A DNA stretch of 64,000 bases from positions 13,328,001-13,392,000 of the forward strand of contig JAILWY010000023.1 in assembly GCA_022113835.1 (NCBI GenBank), in the 5' to 3' direction. Numbering within the stretch: the first letter of the stretch is position 1; the number at the start of each line of letters is the position of its first letter. Source of the DNA: Atopsyche davidsoni. Its lineage: Eukaryota > Arthropoda > Insecta > Trichoptera > Hydrobiosidae. Of this stretch, positions 22,318-33,780 are shown piece after piece. Made by a program: the position numbers and the translations under genes. The notes under the pieces are model-generated. The model was not told the origin of the DNA, searched no databases, and saw only the letters and a program-made list of their open reading frames with translations.

Positions 22318-23635
22318 ACTTTTATTTCTGTTAAATTTCCTTATAAAATTGCTGAAATCGAAATTTATTTTAAATGTAGTTTTAATTAATTCATCTTAAG
22401 TCTACACGATTAGCTCGACGTAAACCGCAATTATAAAGGACCTTATTTTTATATGGAAATATTTATAATATTTAAGGTTTAAGTATAAAAAAAAATTTAA
22501 AGAGCAGATTCATGTATATATAAATATATATTGAACAAACTAAGTGAGCTGTTGCAATGAATAAAAAAACCAATATCTCCTCACGAAAACAGCTTCAATG
22601 TTCAATTTATTTATTAGTCTAAATTCTAAATCAATTTTCATACAGCATGCATAAAAATATTTATTATAAAAATTAATAACTATTATTATTGACGGTCATA
22701 AAAGTTGCCATATCTATTTATTTTAAAATCTATTAAAAACATATGGAAATTTTAAGAGCGGAATATATTCATTCAGTGGGTTTGCTGCCGGAAATGCGCC
22801 TCAGTCGTAGTATTTAAACATATTCTTTTATTTTGATTATTATTGCACAAAAATTCCCACTCTGTCCCATTCAAGTCTTCAATAGCGAAGCCAAGTATTA
22901 AAATTCATCATTTACTTGCATTTTTCGACATTTTGATGGTGTGACATTTTCAATAATTCGAAGGTCTCGCAACCTACAATTGATCGTTCGACATTAAAAA
23001 CTGAAAAGTGCATCAGACATGGGCGTTGCCGAATCCGTAATTATTGGGATTAATAAAATATAGACGTGGGAAAGCAATTTATCTAAATTTTAAATAAGCC
23101 GTTAGACTCGATATCCTTGTTCTTATTTAGTTTTTTCCCCACGACAAATCTGTCCGGTCCAACATTTTTTTTCTTTCACAGTTTATATACGCAACACTGC
23201 ATTGCATTCAAAATAAAAAAAAACTTAATAATACTTTTCAACATGCATTTGCTATTAATATTGAAGTTTAATTTCAGACTTCGTCCTTCTGAAAAAGGTG
23301 CCGAGGTCTAGGCCCCTCCATATATTTAACTTAATTATGCTAATGAGACAACCACGAGCATTGCAGTTTTATAGTTGATGACAGAAGCCTATTTCTATGT
23401 TTGCTTCACGAACGGCATACATCTATGTTTAAATAATCAGAATGAAGAATAATCTTACAAAGTAGGTTGGATATCCACAATCGGAAGTATAATCTTCTAC
23501 AACTTGAGGCCGCAAGCAATATTCGGTTACTTGGGATTGTGAATAGGAAAATTACAGGAAAGGTTTTACAATTATAACGGAATTCAATCAAACTAAAAAA
23601 AATAGCCCGGATCTGAGCTCTGGGCCGTGGTCGTG

Positions 23636-23644
23636 TGACCTTGA
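23636..23644 (-). promoter_or_regulatory. Candidate FTZ-F1/ERR-type site (TCAAGGTCA)
   Basis: Exact match, on the minus strand, to the extended nuclear-receptor half-site bound by monomeric FTZ-F1/SF-1 and ERR proteins. It lies in a GC-richer island. Two further exact sites occur at 45777-45785 (+) and 62143-62151 (-). Occupancy is unknown. Confidence 0.25.
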
Positions 23645-24546
23645 ATACCTGCCGGAGGCTGCGAATCTACTACTGTGTCTTCTTTTTTCTGGTGATACGG
23701 TGAGCTTTGGTACAACGAACGTACAAAAAAAGCTATAGTCCAGTTTGTAAGCTTGTTAGTTAGTGGTAATGAAGCTATAATTAAAGGCAGGAATACTCTC
23801 AATATTGATTCGATAGCAACGAGAGCTGCCTGCCGCCGCCGGTTGCTGTCTGCTGTCATATCTCCGAATCTCTAATCAGACGGCTAATGTGCATTTCAGA
23901 CGCGGAATAAAAGTCGTGACGGGCCCGCACCACCGCAGACCCGCGAGCCGCCAGTGTTACTGAAAAATACTTCAATTGATTACACCACCGACGCGAATCT
24001 GAAATAACTGATATTATTTTATTTGAGACACTGAGAAAACGTTCACGTGTATGTTGATTTTATTTGAGTCGTTTACAAATATTTTACAGCACACCCGTTA
24101 GTATTTTAATAAAACTAACAAATAAAATCAAAGTCATTCATTTTCTCTATTGTGATGCCTAAAATTCTATATAAATAAATTATATGTTATATTATACAGT
24201 ATACGTGATAGTTTAATTTTTATTTCAAACTAGTTTGGATTTAACTGCTCTTAATATCCACTAGACACCGAATCATATCATGTAAAACCAATAAAAAATA
24301 TGTACTTACTGAAATAGCTGCAGCGCTGCTTTATCGGCACATTAGACGCGTTACCAAAGCCTAAATTGGTTTTTTTTTTGTAAGGAATATTTTTTTTCTT
24401 TTCAGCCAGCATTATAATGGACCAAATGCTGAAAAATGCAGTTTTAGAAGTTTGATCTTTGGTTTCTATTATCAGCCTTATTAATCATGATTGCTATTGC
24501 GTGGTGTTTAAAGTATATTTTAATATTTCCATTTACAACAACTAAA

Positions 24547-24622
24547 TGTTCGCATATGTATATATATATATATACATATGCGAACATATATATATATATA
24601 TATATCTATATATATATATGAG
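24547..24622. repeat. AT microsatellite containing a perfect 40 bp palindrome
   Basis: From 24547 to 24586 the sequence TGTTCGCATATG, then TA repeats, then CATATGCGAACA is a perfect palindrome. A further (TA)n tract runs to about 24622. Such tracts extrude cruciforms easily. Confidence 0.85.
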
Positions 24623-25499
24623 ATATTTATATATATAAACACACTGTTTGAATAGTTTCACTGTATGGTCCAGTCTGCAGCCAGAGGATTGGTAACGCGG
24701 AGCGAAATGACGTGGTAATATTTACTCTCACAATGAGTATTGTATTTTGAACTGACTCACAGTATCTCACCTGGACGTTGACCTTTCAGAATTCTAGGAA
24801 TCTGCGCCATTGATAATTTACATCTTATTTCTCCCAACGTGAGAAAGTCACCACCCATCGCATTAATAACGGTCGGGTGGGTGGGTTAGGTACAGCCGAG
24901 TAACGGCTATTTAGCTAATTGTTTATCAAGTGTATGCTAATCAGGAACACTTCTCATTTTCATATAAGGCTGGTAGCTTTTTTTATTTTGCATACTGCCG
25001 ACTTTAAATTAGATCGAGTACAAGAGCTCCATTCATTTTTTTAGATGCAAATGCAGTTTATTCATAGATTAGCGCCGATGGAAGAGATTTAAAATTATAA
25101 TGAACATTACTAAAGATTGAATAAATTGTTTATGACTATAAGAAAATCTAAATAAAATATATATAGCACATTAATAACGTTTTTTATTTTTTTATTTAAA
25201 TAAAATAAACTGAAACATAATTTAAATTAACTTTTAAATGTTTTGCATGTCTTATTACGACAAGAATAATACTTTTATTACTAAAGTCATCAACTATTTA
25301 ATTAGCGTTTGATTAAAATTAATCAAAGTACTATTTCCTCAATAATGCAAATCGACGATGGATGTTAGTTGTGGCGTGTGTTGTAGTGTTGTTACAAGTG
25401 ATCGAATTGTTTTCTCGTCTTTTTTATATACTATATTTACTATGTGTCTATAATACAGCGTAAACAATTATTTTTAAAGTTTCTTAGAACATGTTTGAA

Positions 25500-25980
25500 G
25501 GAACGCGGCGCTTTATTTTCGTAGGTGCGCCACTCGCGTGTCGGCTGCCTCATCTCTGTTCTTATTTGGCGCAAGATCTGCCCCGGCAGTGTTGCAGGGC
25601 CGACCGAATTAACTCCGGCAATGCGTAATGTTTAAATTTCATTTTGATATTCCTGCCTGCATGCTTTTTGCCCGCCAGCCGACATGTGCGCGACATTTTT
25701 TTACGCCGACAAGACGATGGGAAAATTTAATTATAAAATAAACGAATTGTCGGCTGTTCGGCGGTGTTTACGCGCCAGGAAACTCCCTCGCCCCGCGGTA
25801 CAGTCACGTAGCGGGTTATATTTGAATTTTTGAAATTATACATGAATTTATTCACCCCTAAATGCGACTGCCTACACTTGGCTCCGGGACGCAGAGACTT
25901 GCGCAGGGCTCCGTGCGGAAACTAAGAGAAAAGGAATTACAGGCGGCCCGGCGGAAAGCGTTGACGATGTTTCCTGAAAA
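25500..25980. other. Long GC-rich island, candidate conserved non-coding block
   Basis: About 480 bp of mostly balanced to GC-rich sequence with repeated CGCC/GGCG words (25505-25600, 25670-25700, 25745-25800, 25880-25970) interrupted by short AT runs. Frames are broken on both strands. This is the largest such island in the first half of the window. By inference it is a regulatory block or an untranslated exon. Confidence 0.4.
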
Positions 25981-26220
25981 TATTTTTATCACTCTGAAGC
26001 TAATTCGATAGCCGTTACAAACTGACAAATATAATTATTTTAGCAGGTGTTAACTAGTCTCGAATATGTTGTCGCGGCTATGGAACACGCGGGTCTATGA
26101 AACAGATATGCGCAGACTACGAATATTAAATGTTTTTTTTCAAACCATCGTTAAGGATAATTATTATATCAATAATTTTATGTTTTTTTAAGACTTTTTT
26201 TTAAATTTTATTAAGACTCA
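25981..26220. other. AT-rich spacer
   Basis: No feature recognised. It ends at the TTAA of the next element. Confidence 0.5.
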
Positions 26221-26224
26221 TTAA

Positions 26225-26691
26225 CCTCCTCAGACCCTGTGCACATTGTAATGTACATCAACTTCAGACCTTCTGTTAAAGGACTTATTTCGACTTATTT
26301 ACATTAGGAACTTTTGTACATCGTTATGCGCATTATATTAATTCGTTTTGTTTTGCAAATGTCCTCATCTATCGAGTAATATTTGTATTATATGTCATTC
26401 TTGCAAGATGTCACAGGTCGGGCGCGTTTCAGTACAAATTCGTCACTTTCGTTGTTTTGTTATTAAAAAGTAAATTACAATGAATTATCGTTGTATGATA
26501 TTATAAGGATGTTGTTGTTGTTGTTGGTTTGAATCAAAATTTCATTGTAAACTGTAGTGTATCATACCATAACTTGACATCGAATTTAAAAAAAAAATAA
26601 TATATATTTTTTGTTATACCTTTTCTATGTTAGCAGATAATAATAAAAAAAAAATTTTTCAACCAAAAATAAAAAGTCAGGTCTGAGGAGG
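26225..26691. mobile_element. Non-autonomous TTAA-flanked (piggyBac-like) MITE
   Basis: TTAA (26221-26224) precedes CCTCCTCAGACC, and GGTCTGAGGAGG is followed by TTAA (26692-26695), giving exact 12 bp inverted ends and a TTAA duplication. The insert is 467 bp with no coding potential. CAGACC recurs near 26266 beside GTACATC words in the left subterminal region. A (GTT)n microsatellite lies inside at 26511-26526. The ends differ from the element at 4640-5674, so a different transposase mobilised it. Confidence 0.82.
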
Positions 26692-26695
26692 TTAA

Positions 26696-27409
26696 GAAGT
26701 CTGTGTAACCCTATCATTACATGATTATAATGATGCTAAAGAGGACACTGCATTTTTCGTGTAGATTTTAAATTTTTAAAATGCATTTTCACCTTAGTGA
26801 CTTAAAATATTAATTTATAACATTAAAATGCAGTGATATTTGATAAAAGAGATTTGTTCACATTCCGGTCGAATTAATATTTTTTTAAAGTTTATTGGGC
26901 GTTAATCTTAAATGGACTTTCTCAATACCAGTTTCGGTTCCATATAGCGGCCGACGCGTTACGGTCTTTGCAATATTTGATGACGGCTTAGCTTCAACAA
27001 TTTTAAATATCAAATCTCATTTTATCGTCTGCACAGAATAATTACGTTTTGATTTAATATTTCTATTTGATTTCGCATTAAAATACCAGAAAGATGAACC
27101 ATAAATTCACACTGGATATCACGGGATTCAACCAAATCGAGTTATTCAAATATACTGTATTTAATAAAATTTAAATATGATAGTAAAATGATCCATGGTC
27201 ACGCCTAATACTGGACGCTAAATTTCTTCTATTTATGTGCTACCAAAAAGATTATTTAAACATTTTTTACTGTTTCGTAAAGTTGAAATAATTTCCCTCA
27301 ACTGTTAAAGCTTTAAAATTGAATTTAGTTGTTAAGCCAAATATTTATTAAATTTTGTTTTTAAAAATATATCACCGAGCCTAGATAAATTTACTTTGCT
27401 GAAACTGTA
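26696..27409. other. AT-rich non-coding stretch
   Basis: No gene recognised. A short GC patch lies near 26945-26975. Confidence 0.5.
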
Positions 27410-27920
27410 AAGTCAGCAGGAGTTAAATTGCTCGCCTTCTTAGAAATTGATATGAGTTGCGAAAGTTTCCGTAAACTTCTATCCTGCAGTGGATTAGAGC
27501 TGGCTAGGATAGTATTAATTTGTCTACTAACCAAGCCTGCAGAAGGATTCTCGCTCGATACTTCACACGAAACTCGCCCAGGAGGTCGTGCGGCCCGCGC
27601 GGCAAGGAGTCAGGTCCGATTCGTTATTGAATTTCTAATCGCCGGTTGATTGACACGCTGTTAATTTAAATAAACATTTTCGTATTAATTTTAATCAGCC
27701 TCGCATATGGGTGATGACAAATCAAAGCCGATCATTAAAAAGTAACAAAAAAGACGCCCAGGTTAGAAAGCTGTATTAGAAAGCGATTTGGCGTAATTGC
27801 GCGATATGGAGGCACCGCCTGGAGTTCCTTGCCGAGCCAAACGGTAAACCGGGGACCTTATACAGTAACCTAGAGGGGAATGTACCGTCGATAAATTGCA
27901 TAACACAATGGGTGTTCCTA
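27410..27920. other. Mixed-composition island
   Basis: Balanced sequence with CpG clusters at 27570-27620 and 27790-27880. A 73-codon plus-strand frame (27428-27649) has no recognisable domain. Treated as a candidate non-coding element. Confidence 0.35.
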
Positions 27921-28860
27921 ATACGGTCTGGGTTCATTCATAACTTTTTTTAATTTCTGAATAAAAAATCATCCCACTTGTGTGACGTGTCACCGCCTAC
28001 AATCCCCATTTTCTCGGCGGCTTAAGACTCGTCCACATATTGTCTATATTTTGTGTCATGAATAGTGATTTTTTTGGAAAATAACTTATACATTAATAAA
28101 CATTTTAAATGCCTCTAAGTGGTTTTTAGAATTAATTTATTCATAATGATTTATTGTAAAGGAAATTTTTGGCTATTTTTATCGGCATGACATCATAACA
28201 AGATCGGCGAAAGAACGTTTGAGGGCCCAAAATACTTAGAATCGATCCTTACATATACTTATATAATTATTAATCTATGCTTCTCAATTCGCACGTGATT
28301 TAAAATTTAAAAGGTTTTCAAAATGGTTAGGATAAATCAGCATGCCTTAAATGAAAACCAATTTGTCATTTATCAAAACATTATTCAATTTATGTATGTG
28401 TTTCTTATATAAAATAGTTCTACTAATGTTTTTGTTAGATTTCCATATATAGAAAAAATTTAAATAGACAATATTTCTATTAGCCACTACCAAACCGTTT
28501 TAATATTGCAACACTAAAATTATATATTTGATTAGATATTTCGTACATATAATAATATGTACGAAAACGAATACAGCGTGATTTGTATGGTTAGTTAGGG
28601 ATACTTTAGTGTTATAAATATGTACACTAGCTCGAAATTTCAGCCTGTTGTTTATTAGCCATGCGTAAAATAAGTAGCGAAAAAATGTATACACTCAAAA
28701 GAAATAATTGATTGGTCGTTAAATTTCTTGACTACGTTGATTGTCAATAAAAAATCCAGTCATGTCAATATAAATTATTCTCTCCTCAGATGAGGTTGGC
28801 GACCATCTCTTATGCTGAATTAGTGTTCATGGTTTTCTAAGGGGAAAATAGTGTAGTCCC
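27921..28860. other. AT-rich non-coding stretch
   Basis: No feature recognised. Confidence 0.5.
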
Positions 28861-28963
28861 CGTGTCCTTCTACACTTCCAATATAAATTCTATCCGTATT
28901 ATTGCACCCTCTTACACGAGTAACAACGGGTATTCTGTTTATTTATTCTGTTTATCTAATCAG

Positions 28964-29041
28964 ATTGTGTGGACGACCACCAAGCTGGTGGGCAAGCGCG
29001 GAGTGGCGCGGGCCGGGCGGACGTGGGCGCCGGGGAAGAAG
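28964..29041 (+). other. Candidate 78 bp exon (unassigned)
   Basis: A long pyrimidine-rich tract with CTAAT shortly before CAG ends at 28963. A donor-like AAG/GTGAAAG lies at 29042. Between them 26 in-frame codons are open with strongly G/C third positions, beginning IVWTTTKLVGKRG. The frame stays open beyond the donor, and a second frame is open too, so GC composition may explain it. No domain is recognised. It is listed as a candidate only. Confidence 0.22.
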
Positions 29042-29156
29042 GTGAAAGTGTGTCGCGTCGTCACGGCCCTGCCTTCCTGCGAACTGCCATATCATCCGCG
29101 ACTTATCGCCATTAAATTATCATCGAATATGACTAGCCAAATGACTACACAGATTG

Positions 29157-29186
29157 TTTTGAAGTGAGCGCTTTCGCACTTCAAAA
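29157..29186. repeat. Perfect 10 bp stem hairpin
   Basis: TTTTGAAGTG (29157-29166) and CACTTCAAAA (29177-29186) are exact inverses around a 10-base loop. No T-run that would suggest a pol III terminator follows. Confidence 0.7.
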
Positions 29187-29819
29187 GCTTCGTCTAACCT
29201 CAAAATGCGAACGCGTTGATAACAAAAATATATTTATGTAATATTCTAGCTATTAGATTCTATATGTATAATACCATATAAATTATTACTAAATAAATCA
29301 GTCCATTGTTTTACATTTGTTGAAAAGATGTCTCACTGTTGAGTGAAGACCCCTGTTACAATTTAAAAAAAAACTTTTATACTATATCTAGATAAACCTG
29401 TTGCAATAAGCTCAATAAACAAAGCACATTTAATGTTGTATTTTAAAACAAGGCTTATCATCTATTTTTATTTAGATTACTACCAGTCGTTGATTTAAAT
29501 AAAATAAAATAAATTACAAACGATTTAAATTTAAACTGAAAAAAAATTATTGATATAGTATCCGATCTGTATTTTTTTCATTTGTGATAACTATTTACGG
29601 CAACTAAGCTAAACGAGTAAAACCTCAGCATCAGTGTATTTGCATAAATTATCATCTTTACAAATTAACCAACCACTTTTTTCTCAGAAGGTAAAACAAA
29701 TTCGAATAATTTTTTTTTATTTGCACCTTAAACACCTAATAAAATTTCCGCGAATGGGCAATAAAATATTATGTTATTTATAAAAAGCATTCATTTAACG
29801 TATCATTTGTTGCAACTTC
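29187..29819. other. AT-rich non-coding stretch
   Basis: No feature recognised. Confidence 0.5.
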
Positions 29820-30290
29820 CAAGAAAAGCTCCCGAGGTCAGAGCTTAGATATTAGCCGAATAGCCAACGAGCGGGAGCTTTGACCTCTTGAGTACCATTC
29901 GACCTCCAACTCTAAAATAACCGAGAGCGCAAAAAATCATAAATGATAAATCACCAATCTAAAATCCTGCACCCAAAACCCAAATCATAATGTTTACAAA
30001 CCGCGAAGGGCGCTCGCTCGAGCCGCGTTCCCCGAACTCGTTTGCGAGCCGGTCTGGAGGCTGGGGTTATGTCAACCAACCCGGCCGATATATTTTGTAT
30101 TTTTTTTATTCCATCTCAATAAGTGTGTGAACCGAGTAAGATTGCTCCGCAAGCATGAATGGCGGCCATTTGGCGGGAAACAAGTGTAGTTTGTTCGAAT
30201 ACAAGCGACGAAATAATTAATACTCTCTCAGAACGAGCGTCACATTTTTGGGTTGAAGCAACCGATTTTTTTTCCGATGTAGTTACAGTC
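29820..30290. other. Mixed island with AGGTCA half-sites and an inverted repeat
   Basis: AAAGCTCCCG (29825-29834) and CGGGAGCTTT (29872-29881) are exact inverses. Overlapping them are AGGTCA (from 29835) and TGACCT (from 29881), an everted-type pair of nuclear-receptor half-sites with a long spacer. A CpG-rich patch follows at 29995-30090. Regulatory function is inference only. Confidence 0.3.
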
Positions 30291-31899
30291 ACTCAGTAAA
30301 AATAAATATTAAGCGCGTTCGTATTTTTCGTTTTATATAACATATCGCATTTGAAAATACATTTGAACTGATATTTATAAATCTAATTTAAATAAAAAAA
30401 ATATATATATTTTTCAATATTTGGTTTAATGAAATATATTTTATGCGTTGATAAACAAATGCTAAAAATGTTTTTTAAAGTAACTTATATTAATATTATT
30501 TTTAACATAAAACAAATTATCTTCAATCAGTTCTTCAACAGTCATAATTAAAAAAAATATGACACTAGGATAAAATTAACCTGTAAGGTGAAAAATACGG
30601 ATTCATTAAATATTTAATAATTATCATTACTTAAAAAGCCGTTTCAACAAGATGCTGAATAGATTAATTGCGGGTATATATATTAAAAGCAATAGTTCAT
30701 ATTTTTATCTATATTTTGAAGTGTTTTAAATAGAAATGTTAATAAGTACGACATTATTTGATATGTAATATAAAAAGTCAGATAATAAAATGAAACAGAC
30801 TGAAATTCAATTAACGCTCTGTCATAATAACAGCTTTTCCAGGTCGTTTCTCCGGCGATATACTTACGTCACTTATATGAAAATTTCAATGCGGTAGAAC
30901 CTTGGAGGGGAAAAGCCAAGGCAGTCAATTCTCCTTAGTATTTTCTTTACAGTAAAGAAAAATATAAAAGCCGTATAGAGTGGGCCGTTTTCCGCAGTGT
31001 CCCCATCTAAATTCCGGCCGCAGAACTTATCTGCGCGCCGCCGCCATCTCTAAGAGGATTTTATGTTTTTCCTTTTCAAATTACGTCCTCTATGTAAATA
31101 CTTCAATCGTACATAATAGATCGGCAGGAGCACCGGACACGAGGGCCAGTCGCCCTCGGCAGTTGCCGGATGTCAAAATTGACTTGTCCAAATTAACATC
31201 ATCAGCTGTTTCGTCCGCCCTGGATATTTTTATGGAAGGGTTGGGGACATGCGATGGCTTATAGCATGCTCAAACCGTAAGATTCATTGGGGGATTTTCT
31301 ATTGGAGTTATCTATTCCGCAGTAAAGGGATATCAGGTTATATAGCGACCATCTCGGTATATCTGGTATTTTCCGAATATTTTATAATAGTAGTAGAATA
31401 TCCAGTTTTCTTTGAGAGCTTAGAAACTCAATTTGGTTTTTTTGTTAAACAACATCAAATGAAGTCATAAATTATTTTTACAATTTTAATTATCGCGTAT
31501 TCGTCACCTTATATATATACTTAATATTATTTAAATTTACTTTCATATAGATTTTTTTGATAACTGCTACTTTTGTAGACATAAGATGGTGAATTGCAAA
31601 TAAGACGAGATAAAATGATTTTTGAATGATCACACACACATACACTCACACACAAAATCATATTTTTTTTACCGATAGTCAAAATGACAGAATGCGATTT
31701 CTTTACTAAATATAAGTTTTAATACTACATTCACCAATCACAAGGTAGTCAAGTTCATAAATATTTTATTTATATATTTAAATGTTTTTTTTTGTTTTAT
31801 CATGGTAATAAATTAACAATTAAAAAAACTTAAATATTTCCACTCTGATAAAAAATAATACTTTCACTTTTGCGAGTGTTTTACGATTTTAAATGTCAT
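30291..31899. other. AT-rich stretch with a mixed island at 30840-31250
   Basis: The island holds a 94-codon frame (30980-31264) with no ATG start and no recognisable domain. A CA-rich microsatellite lies at 31631-31655. Otherwise only AT-rich sequence is seen. Confidence 0.4.
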
Positions 31900-32310
31900 T
31901 CAAAGCTGTGGAACGGCAAAACCTCCGGATAACCAGTTCTGCTTGGCGACAGAAATTTTCCTTGATGAGCTGTATTTGCCGAGGGTGTTTCTTGCGTTTG
32001 GGCCACTTCAGTTCCGATGGGCTATAGGCCCTTCAGAATCAACACAAAGGCCAGACAGATGACGTGTTGCGTACACCGACTCGCGAGGCTCGGCCACTCA
32101 CACGACCGCACGGCGGCGTCTCTTTCGCGAATTGCTGCGGACTCTTCTCACGGGCGATCTCCTGTACCGGCTGTTGATGTAATAATCAATTTTTTTTTTA
32201 AGCGAGTATCTTGTTATATATTAAATTCCACGCACAGTTACGTTGTCAATAATAATAATCGCACGACACGGACCGTCAAGTCAACTCGGGCGATCAATAA
32301 GGGAGCGTAA
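31900..32310. other. GC-rich island
   Basis: CpG-rich from about 32050 to 32180 (ACTCGCGAGGCTCGGCC). A 97-codon frame is open but carries no domain; its second half is AT-rich and low in complexity. Candidate non-coding element. Confidence 0.35.
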
Positions 32311-33780
32311 ATATTTAAGAATTAGAGTTAGTATCGCTCGATGTGCTGAATAATAAATGTGCTGAATGCTAAAATAACAGATCGGAAGGCCTTCAATAAA
32401 GAGTAGGTCTCAAGTCAAGATTTATAGGCTTTCTTTTTCAAAAAAGTTATATAAGACGATAAACAAAAGTCTAATTTATCCAGTTAAACCACTAATACTA
32501 CTATATAATATAATACTTTTGACAATATTTATTTTTTGAAAAAAAAACTCATAAAATTTAAATAAGAATATTAATTTATTAGTCTTAGTATGAAACTTTG
32601 CATTTTTTTTTAAATATCTACAAAATTAGTACATATTTTGCCGTTTTATTATAGTGTTTAGTCATCGCCACTTAAATTCTTCATATTCAATAATGACTCA
32701 AGAAATAAGAAGTTCTTATTTAAAAAAACACTGTGCATTAATAGCACTGTCCTCTACCCGGATAAGGGATGATAATAGATATGAATATAAAGGCTTCACC
32801 TAGAATTACATCTTCTTAATATATTTTTAATATCATATAAGTTCGTTAATTACCTCATAGACGAATAGACGTATAGACGAAGCAGCGGACAGAGAGGGCC
32901 GCGGTATTGAAGATTTAACTAACGAAATTCTCCGAACACGCGCGAGCGGGCCCGGCCTGGCCACACTCACAACAAACCAGATTCTCCGGGCACATTCGCG
33001 AGAAAACTTTCAGGTTTATTGCTCTATGTGCGTGGAATGTTCATTCATACACTCCGTGTTTCAGACTTGGCCACGTTTGACGTGCTTATTAATTACAGCA
33101 CTCGCAGAATCACTACACTTGTAAATTTGAGCACTTATGAAGTAATGGCTTATTTATTCATTTATCTTACACTTCTGTTTCTGAAATTTATCTATAAGTG
33201 TCATATTTTTTCTCAATACATAATATTATATAATACATGTCACTATCAACATTCTTTTGAATTATAGTGGATTTATCAAAATGTTATAGTTATTTAAAAT
33301 AAAAGGTAAGTAATTCTTATAGTTAAAATATTTGAATAAAACTATCATTTAATTGTTAGTGTTGTCTACGAAACAAGTGATATTACATACAATAAAATAA
33401 TAATAACAATTATAAGAAATATTTTTGTATACATAAACAAAAATGAATGTTTTGATATTGTTTAAAATATTTTAAAAATAAAATTCATACTAAAAATTTC
33501 ACATGCAGTTGAGAACATTCTGCTAAAATATTTATAAGCTTAATATTTAATATAAAATTTGAAACCCTTACCCTCTACTATAAAATACTTCTATTATAAA
33601 GTATAGTGTGATTAAAACGATTTAATTTGTATTTACGTCTAACCCAACTGTATGTTAATTTACAGCCCAAGTAGGCAGTTATTAAAAAGCGCATCATTTA
33701 CTGAATTTGTAATATACTTCGGGAGAATAAAGTCGTTGAAATCTATAAAAATTGACGACTTAATCTTTGAAATTTAAAAG
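32311..33780. other. AT-rich stretch with a GC patch and an octamer repeat
   Basis: Three tandem octamers ATAGACGA, ATAGACGT and ATAGACGA lie at 32857-32880. They lead into a GC-rich patch (32880-33010, GCGCGAGCGGGCCCGGCC). No gene recognised. Confidence 0.45.

Larger units (their letters stand above)
22330..25499. other. AT-rich stretch with mixed islands
   Basis: No gene recognised. A mixed patch at 23590-23960 carries an 88-codon minus-strand frame (23593-23859) and a TGACCTTGA site. A patch at 24660-24910 ends in GTCGGGTGGGTGGG. A simple AT repeat lies at 24547-24622. Confidence 0.45.

Noticed and set aside
23593..23859. 88-codon minus-strand frame beginning MTADSNRRRQAALVAI
   Set aside because: It starts with ATG and has a hydrophobic stretch, but no recognisable family, weak start context and no supporting neighbours. 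Kept only as a note.
31631..31655. CRISPR-like or satellite array
   Set aside because: Just an imperfect CA microsatellite. No spaced direct repeats of CRISPR type occur anywhere in the window, and the DNA is eukaryotic in character.
32017..32310. 97-codon frame over a GC island
   Set aside because: The second half is AT-rich low-complexity sequence (NNNN, FFF) and no domain is seen; most likely compositional.
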